Part shown: positions 1 to 5,136 of the stretch, in pieces | Layout of the letters: each line of letters opens with the position of its first letter | How positions within the stretch are numbered: the stretch's first letter is position 1 | From: Desulfobacteraceae bacterium | GTDB lineage: Bacteria > Desulfobacterota > Desulfobacteria > Desulfobacterales > JAABSP01 | Reading direction: 5' to 3' | NCBI GenBank assembly: GCA_011390035.1 | Contig: JAABTE010000197.1 | Location: forward strand, 1-5,136 | DNA: 5,136 nucleotides | Translations under genes and position numbers: made by a program | The notes under the pieces: model-generated | Seen by the model: the letters and a program-made list of their open reading frames with translations, nothing else | What the model was told of the DNA's origin: nothing | Databases searched by the model: none

Positions 1-1
1 C

Positions 2-832
2 TTTCTGGGCATGGCGGTCACGGGGCTGGACGGGGTGCTGACGCACCACTTCGGCGTGTCTCTGGACAAGCGCTTTCAGAAGAAAGACTGGTCAAAGCGG
101 CCCCTGCCCAAGGAGATGATCGACTACGCGGCCTCCGACACCCTTTACCTGCTGGACCTGGCCCGGCGCATGGAAAAGGATCTGGCCGACCTGGGCCGGC
201 TGGAATGGGTGCGGGAAGAATGCGAGAACCTGGCGGCCGTGCGCTATCCGGTGAGTGCCGGCGAGCCGCTCTTTCTGCGCTTTAAGGGCGCCGGCCGCCT
301 GCGGCCCCGGAGCCTGGCCATCCTGGAGGCGCTGCTCCGGCTGCGCATGGAACATGCCGAAAAGAAAGATCGGCCGCCCTTTAAGATCTTCGGCAACAGC
401 GCCATCGCGGAAATCGTCAAGGCCCGGCCCGGCAACCTGGCCCGCCTGGCCGCCTCCAACGCCCTGAGCGAAAAGCAGATCCGCATGTACGGAGAGGATG
501 CCCTGGCGGCCGTGGCCATGGCCATGGCGATTCCCGAAGAGGATCTGCCCGCCTATCCCCGCCAGCGGCCGGCCCGGCTGTCCCCCAAGGTGCCGGAGCG
601 GGTGCGGATGCTCCGGGAGTGGCGGGACAAGCGGGCCGAGGCCCTGGGCCTGGATCCGTCACTGGTTTTAAGCAAGAGCCTGATGCATGCCGTGGCGGCC
701 CTGAACCCGGAAAGCGCCGCCGCGCTGTCGGAACTGCCGGAGCTGGGCAAATGGCGCGTGGCGGAGTTCGGCGAAGAGATCGTCCAGGCCCTGGCGCCGC
801 CCCCTGCCCGGCGGAAGAAAAGACGGCGCTGA
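2..832 (+). CDS. rnd: Ribonuclease D, 3' part (5' end outside the window)
   Basis: RNase D is a cytoplasmic DEDDy-family 3'-5' exoribonuclease that trims the 3' ends of tRNA precursors and other small RNAs. The reading frame is open from base 2 (FLGM...), so the ATG at 11 is internal and the true start lies upstream. About 276 residues are visible; family members are about 375-390 residues. The Exo I and Exo II acidic residues are therefore not in view. Exo III is: DYAASD, with the catalytic Tyr at 125-127 and Asp at 137-139, preceded by the characteristic LDK...DWSKRPL segment. Two HRDC RNA-binding domains follow, roughly codons 100-178 (starting LRPRSLAILEALL) and 190-265 (LSPKVPERVRMLREWRDKRAE), the tandem layout of E. 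coli RNase D. The protein ends in a very basic tail (ARRKKRRR). The stop codon lies immediately before the ribosome binding site of the next gene, indicating co-transcription. Assignment is firm; only completeness is unknown. Confidence 0.93.
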   Translation, partial: FLGMAVTGLDGVLTHHFGVSLDKRFQKKDWSKRPLPKEMIDYAASDTLYLLDLARRMEKDLADLGRLEWVREECENLAAVRYPVSAGEPLFLRFKGAGRLRPRSLAILEALLRLRMEHAEKKDRPPFKIFGNSAIAEIVKARPGNLARLAASNALSEKQIRMYGEDALAAVAMAMAIPEEDLPAYPRQRPARLSPKVPERVRMLREWRDKRAEALGLDPSLVLSKSLMHAVAALNPESAAALSELPELGKWRVAEFGEEIVQALAPPPARRKKRRR

Positions 833-834
833 TC

Positions 835-841
835 AAGGAGG
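835..841 (+). promoter_or_regulatory. Ribosome binding site of the alpha/beta-hydrolase gene
   Basis: AAGGAGG lies 8 nt before the ATG at 850 and 2 nt after the RNase D stop codon. It decides the start of the hydrolase at 850 rather than any upstream in-frame codon, which would run into rnd. Confidence 0.85.
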
Positions 842-849
842 CGTTCCCC

Positions 850-1497
850 ATGGAAACCGGTATCCGTTTCCCCTCCGCGTCGCTCACTCTGGAGGGACGG
901 CTGCATCTGACCGAAGGCCCGTGCATGATCATCACCCACCCCCACTCCCTTTATGGCGGGGCCATGGACAACCCTGTGGTGGAGACCATCATGGCCGCCT
1001 GCCGCCGCGCCGGTTACGGCACCCTCAGGTTCAACTTCCGGGGGGTGGGGGAGAGCGAGGGCTTTTTCGACCAGGGGCTGGGCGAGGCCCTTGACGTGCG
1101 CTCGGCCATGGAATTTTTGAGGGGCCGGGGCGTTTCCAGGATCGATCTGGCCGGCTACTCCTTCGGCGCCTGGGTGCTGGGAAAGCTCGGCTGCGAGGGT
1201 GCCGCCGGCGGCCGGATGCTCTGGGTGGCCCCGCCGGTGGCCTTTATCGATTATGACCACATCGGCCGGATGGACTGCCTCGACTGGGTGATCGCCGGTC
1301 AGCATGACGAGATCGGGCCGCCGGATCAGATTCGCGGCCGGATGGCCACATGGCGGCCGGATGCGCCGGCCGGGTCCATATGCCGGGAAGTGGCCGGGGC
1401 CGACCATTTTTTCAGCGGCCGGCTTGAAACCCTGGGCGCGATGCTGTATGAATGTCTCCGGCGGGGGCGGCCCGAGGCTGCCGCCGGCGCCGACTGA
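850..1497 (+). CDS. Small alpha/beta-fold serine hydrolase (COG2945-like)
   Basis: A 215-residue cytoplasmic protein of the alpha/beta-hydrolase superfamily, the usual size for the short dienelactone-hydrolase-like COG2945 group. Visible motifs in order: HPHSLYGGAMDN (residues 30-41), the oxyanion-loop signature HPHPxxGGxMxN of that group; FNFRGVGESEG (61-71); the nucleophile elbow GYSFGA with Ser104; an acid-bearing GQHDEI segment with Asp153; and GADHFF with His186. Ser104-Asp153-His186 form a plausible complete catalytic triad. There is no signal peptide or membrane segment. The start at 850 is fixed by a strong ribosome binding site and by alignment with the family N-terminus. Substrate is unknown; members of this group are mostly annotated only as hydrolases or esterases. 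It sits 17 nt after rnd and 23 nt before the carbonic anhydrase-like gene, probably in one operon, but the neighbours do not suggest a substrate. Confidence 0.88.
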   Translation: METGIRFPSASLTLEGRLHLTEGPCMIITHPHSLYGGAMDNPVVETIMAACRRAGYGTLRFNFRGVGESEGFFDQGLGEALDVRSAMEFLRGRGVSRIDLAGYSFGAWVLGKLGCEGAAGGRMLWVAPPVAFIDYDHIGRMDCLDWVIAGQHDEIGPPDQIRGRMATWRPDAPAGSICREVAGADHFFSGRLETLGAMLYECLRRGRPEAAAGAD

Positions 1498-1510
1498 CGC
1501 CAACTAATTC

Positions 1511-1516
1511 AGGAGA
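1511..1516 (+). promoter_or_regulatory. Ribosome binding site of the gamma carbonic anhydrase gene
   Basis: AGGAGA lies 4 nt before the ATG at 1521, inside the 23-nt gap after the hydrolase stop. It supports 1521 over the longer in-frame reading from 1452, which would overlap the hydrolase by 46 nt and add a residue stretch with no family counterpart. Confidence 0.8.
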
Positions 1517-1520
1517 AGAA

Positions 1521-2042
1521 ATGATCGCATCATACAAGGGAAAGACGCCGGTCATCGGCCGGGGCGTCTTCATCGCGCCCACGGCCGTCATCATCGGAGA
1601 CGTGACCATCGGAGACAACGCCAGCATCTGGTACGGCGCCGTCCTGCGGGGGGACATGGAGCCCATCCGCATCGGCGCCCGCTCCAATATTCAGGACAAC
1701 TGCGTGTTGCACACGGACTGGGAAAAGCCGCTTTCCATCGGAGACGACGTGACGGTGGGCCACAAGGCGGTGGTGCATGGGGCCACCGTGGAGGACCGCT
1801 GCCTTATCGGCATCGGGGCGGTGGTGCTCAATGGCGCCCATGTGAAGGCCGGCACCGTGGTGGCGGCCGGCTCGGTGGTGCTGGAGGGGCAGACCGTGGG
1901 GCCGTATCATCTGGTGACGGGGATTCCAGCGGAGACCAAGAGGGATCTGGGAGAGGGGATCATGGAGATTCTCAAGGAGCCTGCCGATATCTATGTCCGT
2001 CTGGCGGAGGAGCACCTGGCCATTTTTCCGAGGGAAGGCTGA
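1521..2042 (+). CDS. Gamma-class carbonic anhydrase family protein (YrdA/CaiE/PaaY-like)
   Basis: A 173-residue left-handed beta-helix protein made of hexapeptide repeats (IGDVTIGDNASIWYGAVLRGD and onward), followed by a C-terminal alpha-helix (about residues 141-168). Members form trimers with a metal ion at each subunit interface; the archetype Cam interconverts CO2 and bicarbonate. All three metal-binding histidines are present: His64 (CVLH) and His81/His86 (VGHKAVVHG), in the Cam spacing for the last pair. The Arg43/Asp45 pair (RGD) and the Asn56-Ile-Gln58-Asp59 motif also match conserved Cam positions. The acidic loop with the Cam proton-shuttle glutamates is absent, as in the shorter CamH/YrdA type, so real carbonic anhydrase activity is uncertain. 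No signal peptide, so cytoplasmic. Length is typical. Its last 50 nt overlap the start of the following sensor kinase gene in another frame, suggesting translational coupling. Confidence 0.93.
   Translation: MIASYKGKTPVIGRGVFIAPTAVIIGDVTIGDNASIWYGAVLRGDMEPIRIGARSNIQDNCVLHTDWEKPLSIGDDVTVGHKAVVHGATVEDRCLIGIGAVVLNGAHVKAGTVVAAGSVVLEGQTVGPYHLVTGIPAETKRDLGEGIMEILKEPADIYVRLAEEHLAIFPREG
1974..1979 (+). promoter_or_regulatory. Candidate ribosome binding site of the sensor kinase gene
   Basis: AAGGAG lies inside the carbonic anhydrase reading frame, 13 nt before the ATG at 1993. The spacing is longer than the usual 5-9 nt, so initiation may be weak or may depend on ribosomes terminating at 2042. There is no other purine-rich site suitably placed for 1993. 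Confidence 0.4.
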
Positions 2043-4539
2043 CGCGGACGCCGGGGACTCGCCGGACCGGTTTCGCCAGCGGCTGTCCATCCAGCTTGCC
2101 GGGTATGCCATATTCATCGGATTGCTGCTGGGCTTGCTGCTCAGCGGCGCCCAGGTGGCCCTGGACCTGCTGGACCAGCGACGCCGGATGGACGAGTCTG
2201 TCCGCCAGGTGATCAGCACGGTACTCGGCTCGGCCGTGGAGGCTGCCTACAATGTGGACGACCGGCTGGCCCGGCGCGTGGCGCTGGGTCTTTTCGAATA
2301 TGGCCCCATCATATCCGTGGTGGTGACCGACGAGATGGGCAACCTTCTGGCCGAGGCCCAGCGGCCGCCCGGCCCGGCGGTTCTGCCCCGGCTCACCAGG
2401 GTTTTCTTCGGCGAAAACCCGACCTATGAGCAGCCCCTGATCCTCCAGTTCAACAACATGCGGGTGGGGCGGATCACTGTCACCGCTGACAGCGGGCAGG
2501 CGGCCATAGATTTTTTCAGGCGGGCCCGGGTGACCCTGGTGGGGGATCTGATCCGGAACCTTCTGCTGGCGGCCATTTTGTCGCTGGTGTTTTACCATTG
2601 GGTGGCCCGTCCCCTGCGGAAGATGGCGCGTCATGTGCGGGCGGTGGACCCGGCCTGCCCGGCCCGATCCCCCATCCAGGCGCCGGCGGTCCACTCGGCC
2701 AACGAGCTGGGGCTGCTGGCCTTTTCCATCAACCGGTTGCTGGACGCCTCCCAGCGAAGCCTCGACAGCAGGCGGGCGGCCCAGGAGCGGCTCCGCAGGC
2801 AAAACGAATACCTCAATGCCCTTCATGAAACGGCCATGGGCCTCATCCGCCGGCTGGAACCCCGGGATCTGCTGCGGACCCTGATCCACCGGGCGGGCCG
2901 GCTGTCCGGGGCCACGGAAGGCTTTTTGTACCTGTATGACCCGGAGGGCGACGCGCTGGAAGTCCGGGCCGGCTTCGGTCTGTTCGAGGACCAGATCGGC
3001 TTTCGCATCGCCGTGGGCGAGGGTCTGGCCGGCCGGGTCTGGCGGGATGGCCGGCCCCGGGTGGTGGCCAACTACTCCGACTGGCCGGGGCGGCTGCCCA
3101 ATCCCATCTTCCACGGGCTCGGGGCCATTGCGGCGATTCCGGTCCGCTCGGGCGACTATGTCACGGGCGGGGTCATCGGCGTGGTCCACACCCGGCCCGA
3201 CGCGGGTTTTGACGAGGCGGATATCGCCATCCTGGAGCGCTTTGCCGAGCTTGCGTCCATTGTTCTGGACAACGCCGAGCTGTATGCCCGCCTTCAGGCG
3301 GAGCTGGCCGAGCGGGAGCGGTCCGAGGCGGAGCGGCGCAAGATGGAGGCCCGGCTGCTCCAGTCCCAGAAGATGGAAGCCATCGGCACGCTGGCCGGCG
3401 GCATCGCCCACGATTTCAATAACATTCTCACGCCCATCATCGGCTTTGCCCAGTTGACCCGCCATCAGCTCCCGGAGGCGGACGAGCGGATTTGCCGGAA
3501 CCTGGACAACATCCTCAGCGCCGCGGAGCGGGCCCGGGAGCTGGTGTGCCAGATCCTGACCTTCAGCCGGAAATCGGATCAAAAACGCGCGCCCCTTCGG
3601 GTGCAGACCCTGATCAAGGAGACCGTCCGGCTGTTGAAGGCGTCCCTTCCGGCCAGCATCCGCATCCACCGGCGCATCGACGACGACTGCCCCCCCGCGC
3701 TCATAGATCCCACCCAGATCCACCAGGTGCTTATGAATCTATGCACCAACGCCTATCACGCCATGCGGTCCCATGGGGGCACGCTGGAGATCACCCTGTC
3801 CGAATGGCGGATGACGCCGGAATACCAGCCCCTCATGCCCGAAATGGCCATGGGCGATTACATCCGGCTGAGCGTCGGCGACACCGGCCAGGGCATGGAA
3901 AAGGCGGTGCTGGATCACATCTTCGAGCCGTTTTACACCACAAAGCCCCCCGGCGAGGGAACGGGCCTGGGGCTGTCGGTGGTTTACGGCATCGTGCGCA
4001 ATCATGGCGGGCACATACAGGTCCAAAGCCGGCCCGGAACGGGAACCATGGTCAATGTTTACCTGCCGGCGGACCAAGCGGCGTCCCAGGCGGAGGACTG
4101 TCCCGATCCGACCCGCCCGAAGCCTCCGCCGCCGCCGGTGTCGTCGCCGCCCCGGGGGGAGGGCCAGCGGGTGATGGTCGTTGATGACGAGCCGCCGGTG
4201 GCAGCCGTTGCCGGCGCGATTCTCAAGGCCCTGGGCTATCGTGCCGCGGTCTTCACCGACAGCCGCCTGGCCCTGGAGGCGTTTCGGAAGGAGCCGGACG
4301 ATTTCGACGCGGTGATGACGGACATGGCCATGCCCCGCCTCAACGGCCTGGAGTTGACGGCGGAGATTCTCCGGTCCCGGCCGGAGATCCCCGTGATGTT
4401 GTGCAGCGGGTTCGCCACCAGCGACCTGCGGCAGCGGGCGCGAGCGGCGGGGGCGGCCGAATTTCTGATCAAGCCGGTGACGGTCTCGGATCTGGCCCTG
4501 GCCGTGCGCCGATCCCTGGACAGCGCCGGCATTTCCTGA
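1993..4539 (+). CDS. Membrane hybrid sensor histidine kinase with GAF and receiver domains
   Basis: An 848-residue inner-membrane hybrid kinase. Layout: a short cytoplasmic N-terminus; TM1 about 33-56; a roughly 125-residue extracytoplasmic sensor region without a recognised ligand motif (AAYNVDDRLARRV...IISVVVTDEMGNLLAEA); TM2 about 184-203; a HAMP-like linker about 204-262; a GAF domain about 290-430 (GEGLAGRVW signature); a coiled coil about 430-465; then the kinase core. His473 in HDFNN is the phosphorylated histidine. The ATPase domain has an N box (Asn582/Asn586), DTGQGM (Asp630), FEPFYTTK and GEGTGLGLS (654-662). A proline-rich linker (about 704-720, five consecutive Pro) leads to a C-terminal receiver with Asp731/Asp732, phospho-acceptor Asp777 (TDMAMP), Ser805 at the switch position and Lys827. 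All residues for autophosphorylation and phosphotransfer are present. No DNA-binding output, Hpt protein or separate regulator is encoded nearby, so partner and signal are unknown. The ATG at 1993 is the first possible start after an in-frame stop at 1915-1917, and no later plausible start precedes TM1. Confidence 0.92.
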   Translation: MSVWRRSTWPFFRGKADADAGDSPDRFRQRLSIQLAGYAIFIGLLLGLLLSGAQVALDLLDQRRRMDESVRQVISTVLGSAVEAAYNVDDRLARRVALGLFEYGPIISVVVTDEMGNLLAEAQRPPGPAVLPRLTRVFFGENPTYEQPLILQFNNMRVGRITVTADSGQAAIDFFRRARVTLVGDLIRNLLLAAILSLVFYHWVARPLRKMARHVRAVDPACPARSPIQAPAVHSANELGLLAFSINRLLDASQRSLDSRRAAQERLRRQNEYLNALHETAMGLIRRLEPRDLLRTLIHRAGRLSGATEGFLYLYDPEGDALEVRAGFGLFEDQIGFRIAVGEGLAGRVWRDGRPRVVANYSDWPGRLPNPIFHGLGAIAAIPVRSGDYVTGGVIGVVHTRPDAGFDEADIAILERFAELASIVLDNAELYARLQAELAERERSEAERRKMEARLLQSQKMEAIGTLAGGIAHDFNNILTPIIGFAQLTRHQLPEADERICRNLDNILSAAERARELVCQILTFSRKSDQKRAPLRVQTLIKETVRLLKASLPASIRIHRRIDDDCPPALIDPTQIHQVLMNLCTNAYHAMRSHGGTLEITLSEWRMTPEYQPLMPEMAMGDYIRLSVGDTGQGMEKAVLDHIFEPFYTTKPPGEGTGLGLSVVYGIVRNHGGHIQVQSRPGTGTMVNVYLPADQAASQAEDCPDPTRPKPPPPPVSSPPRGEGQRVMVVDDEPPVAAVAGAILKALGYRAAVFTDSRLALEAFRKEPDDFDAVMTDMAMPRLNGLELTAEILRSRPEIPVMLCSGFATSDLRQRARAAGAAEFLIKPVTVSDLALAVRRSLDSAGIS

Positions 4540-4607
4540 CTGAGGGCGGCTCCGGCATGTCCTGATAGCGGGCGCCGCCGGAAAACGCGCCGCGCCGCAA
4601 ATAGGGT
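4540..4607. other. Intergenic spacer after the operon, no clear terminator
   Basis: GC-rich spacer downstream of the kinase stop. GGCGGC (4545-4550) can pair with GCCGCC (4574-4579), but the loop is 23 nt and no T-run follows, so this is not a convincing intrinsic terminator. The sequence CCGGCATTTCCTGA at the kinase stop (4526-4539) recurs with one mismatch at 4552-4565, a small imperfect direct repeat of unknown meaning. Confidence 0.5.
4581..4589 (-). repeat. Inverted copy of the leader repeat core, upstream of the promoter
   Basis: GAAAACGCG here is the exact reverse complement of CGCGTTTTC, which occurs twice downstream of the promoter (4668-4676 and 4681-4689). The copies thus bracket the promoter, an arrangement compatible with regulator binding sites. 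Function is inferred only from position. Confidence 0.4.
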
Positions 4608-4635
4608 TTGACTTCAAATTGGTCTCTCATATAAT
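4608..4635 (+). promoter_or_regulatory. Sigma70-type promoter for the secreted protein gene
   Basis: TTGACT (4608-4613, 5 of 6 to consensus) and TATAAT (4630-4635, perfect) are separated by 16 nt, in the only AT-rich patch of the window. Transcription would begin near 4642, giving a leader of about 100 nt before the ATG at 4741. This is the only near-consensus promoter I found, and it indicates that the downstream gene is transcribed independently of the kinase operon. Confidence 0.75.
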
Positions 4636-4663
4636 AGAAATCTCATAGGTGGGACGCATCTTT

Positions 4664-4689
4664 ATGCCGCGTTTTCATGCCGCGTTTTC
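4664..4689 (+). repeat. Perfect 13-bp tandem direct repeat in the leader
   Basis: ATGCCGCGTTTTC occurs twice back to back (4664-4676 and 4677-4689) with no mismatch, about 22 nt after the predicted transcription start. A more degenerate related word, GGCGTTTCC, follows at 4696-4704. It could be an operator, an RNA-level element, or a recent slippage duplication; the sequence alone cannot separate these. Confidence 0.7.
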
Positions 4690-4728
4690 GCATTGGGCGT
4701 TTCCGTCACTTGAAATTTTCCCCACCAC

Positions 4729-4737
4729 TAAGGAGGT
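4729..4737 (+). promoter_or_regulatory. Very strong ribosome binding site of the secreted protein gene
   Basis: TAAGGAGGT is complementary over nine bases to the conserved 3' end of 16S rRNA, and lies 3 nt before the ATG at 4741. The core GGAGG is 4 nt from the ATG, slightly tight. It fixes the start at 4741 and, with the promoter, suggests high expression potential. Confidence 0.85.
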
Positions 4738-4740
4738 CTC

Positions 4741-5136
4741 ATGCGAATTGCCATCCTTTCCGCGGTAATCGCCGGGGCGGTTCTGCTGTCCGCCGTTCCT
4801 CTGTCTGGAGCCGCCGTTACTCTGTCTGGAACCGACGCCTTTCCGGAACGGCAACCGACCTTTGCCCCCGACCCGGCCGCCGGCCCTTGGCGCCGCGCCC
4901 TGGTTACGGCAAAGGCCGATTCGCTGGCCCAAGCCCTGGACGTGCCGGCGAATACCCTGGTTTCGGCCACTATCGGCGAAAGCGATCCGAGGGGCGTGGC
5001 CCTTTGCGAGGGCGCCCTTGGCCATCACCTGCCCACCCGGGGCGGCTCTTTTGTCATCCTGTCCACCGGGCTGGCCGCCTCCGCCGACACCCCCAACGCC
5101 GAAAGCGGCCTTTCAAATGTGCTCGATGGGCTCGAC
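4741..5136 (+). CDS. Secreted protein, probable choice-of-anchor L domain (3' end outside the window)
   Basis: The frame is open from the ATG at 4741 to the window end, giving 132 residues with no stop. Residues 1-24 form a Sec signal peptide: one basic residue (Arg2), a hydrophobic core (AILSAVIAGAVLLSAV), and a possible cleavage after Ser-Gly-Ala24. The mature part begins with a low-complexity segment, then ADSLAQAL (about 59-66), SATIGESDPRG, a single Cys in VALCEGA, GGSFVILSTGLAA (about 101-113), TPNAESGLSNVLDGLD. The order SLAQAL, then a beta-rich stretch, then a G-x-x-ILSTG turn, a PN pair and an acidic Leu-Asp end resembles the start of choice-of-anchor L domains, which occur on exported, surface-attached proteins with varied C-terminal anchors. 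Expected next are a YDAAVLEFDF-type motif and an anchor, both beyond the window. The role is unknown. It has its own promoter and ribosome binding site and is not part of the upstream operon. Recognition is by eye from motifs, so the family call is moderate while the secreted nature is firmer. Confidence 0.65.
   Translation, partial: MRIAILSAVIAGAVLLSAVPLSGAAVTLSGTDAFPERQPTFAPDPAAGPWRRALVTAKADSLAQALDVPANTLVSATIGESDPRGVALCEGALGHHLPTRGGSFVILSTGLAASADTPNAESGLSNVLDGLD
4792..4833 (+). repeat. In-frame 21-bp tandem duplication across the signal-peptide end
   Basis: Two adjacent 21-bp units (4792-4812 and 4813-4833) match at 19 of 21 positions and encode AVPLSGA and AVTLSGT (residues 18-24 and 25-31). 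A more diverged partial relative, AVLLS (4777-4791), directly precedes them. The duplication straddles the likely signal-peptidase site, so two similar cleavage regions may exist. Confidence 0.8.

Noticed and set aside
511..530. Short GGCCAT repetition in rnd (Ala-Met-Ala-Met)
   Set aside because: Only about three units in a helical part of the first HRDC domain; ordinary coding microrepetition.
619..849. N-terminal extension of the hydrolase frame back to 619
   Set aside because: It would overlap the RNase D HRDC region, its residues are low complexity (Gly/Arg/Pro), and a strong ribosome binding site marks the ATG at 850.
553..1503. 316-codon minus-strand open frame opposite rnd and the hydrolase
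   Set aside because: It spans two well-supported genes and their junction, has no domain signature, and has no ribosome binding site I could identify.
1972..3723. 583-codon minus-strand open frame opposite the sensor kinase
   Set aside because: Its translation is Gly/Pro/His/Arg/Gln-rich with no recognisable domain and it lies opposite a kinase with intact motifs; long antisense frames are expected in GC-rich genes.
3492..4184. 230-codon plus-strand open frame within the kinase gene
   Set aside because: Out-of-frame shadow of the HisKA/ATPase region; repetitive Arg/Gly/His/Pro composition and no domain.
4545..4579. GGCGGC/GCCGCC hairpin as a rho-independent terminator of the operon
   Set aside because: Six-base stem with a 23-nt loop and no following T-run; termination here would have to be factor-dependent or absent.
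3739..4617. 292-codon minus-strand open frame opposite the ATPase and receiver domains
   Set aside because: Arg/Gly/His-rich shadow of the kinase gene; no motif.

Overview
The window is GC-rich, densely coding DNA from a Gram-negative-type bacterium. The gene mix (RNase D with two HRDC domains, a membrane hybrid kinase with an HDFNN phosphorylation motif, a possible choice-of-anchor L secreted protein) and the base composition suggest a deltaproteobacterial (Desulfobacterota or Myxococcota-like) chromosome. That placement is an inference from style, not from a phylogenetic marker. All real genes lie on the + strand; the long minus-strand reading frames are GC-driven shadows.

Positions 2-4539 hold four tightly packed genes that look like one transcription unit: the 3' part of an RNase D gene (rnd), a small alpha/beta-hydrolase, a gamma-class carbonic anhydrase-like hexapeptide protein, and an 848-residue membrane hybrid sensor histidine kinase (HAMP-like, GAF, HisKA, HATPase, receiver). 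The gaps are 17 and 23 nt, and the last junction is a 50-nt out-of-frame overlap. No promoter for this unit is visible; it must start upstream of the window. The products share no obvious pathway (RNA processing, hydrolysis, CO2/bicarbonate or related chemistry, signalling), so co-transcription here looks like housekeeping packing rather than one system.

Positions 4540-4740 are the only intergenic stretch and are locally AT-rich. They carry a near-consensus sigma70-type promoter (TTGACT, 16 nt, TATAAT), a perfect 13-bp tandem repeat in the predicted leader, a 9-bp inverted copy of the core of that repeat on the other side of the promoter, and a full-length Shine-Dalgarno sequence. They drive a new gene at 4741 that runs off the window end. 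It encodes a secreted protein whose first 132 residues resemble the N-terminus of choice-of-anchor L proteins, and its signal-peptide region contains an in-frame 21-bp tandem duplication.

I see no mobile element, CRISPR array, RNA gene or clearly novel system. The most interesting stretch is the promoter, leader and signal-peptide region at 4580-4835.
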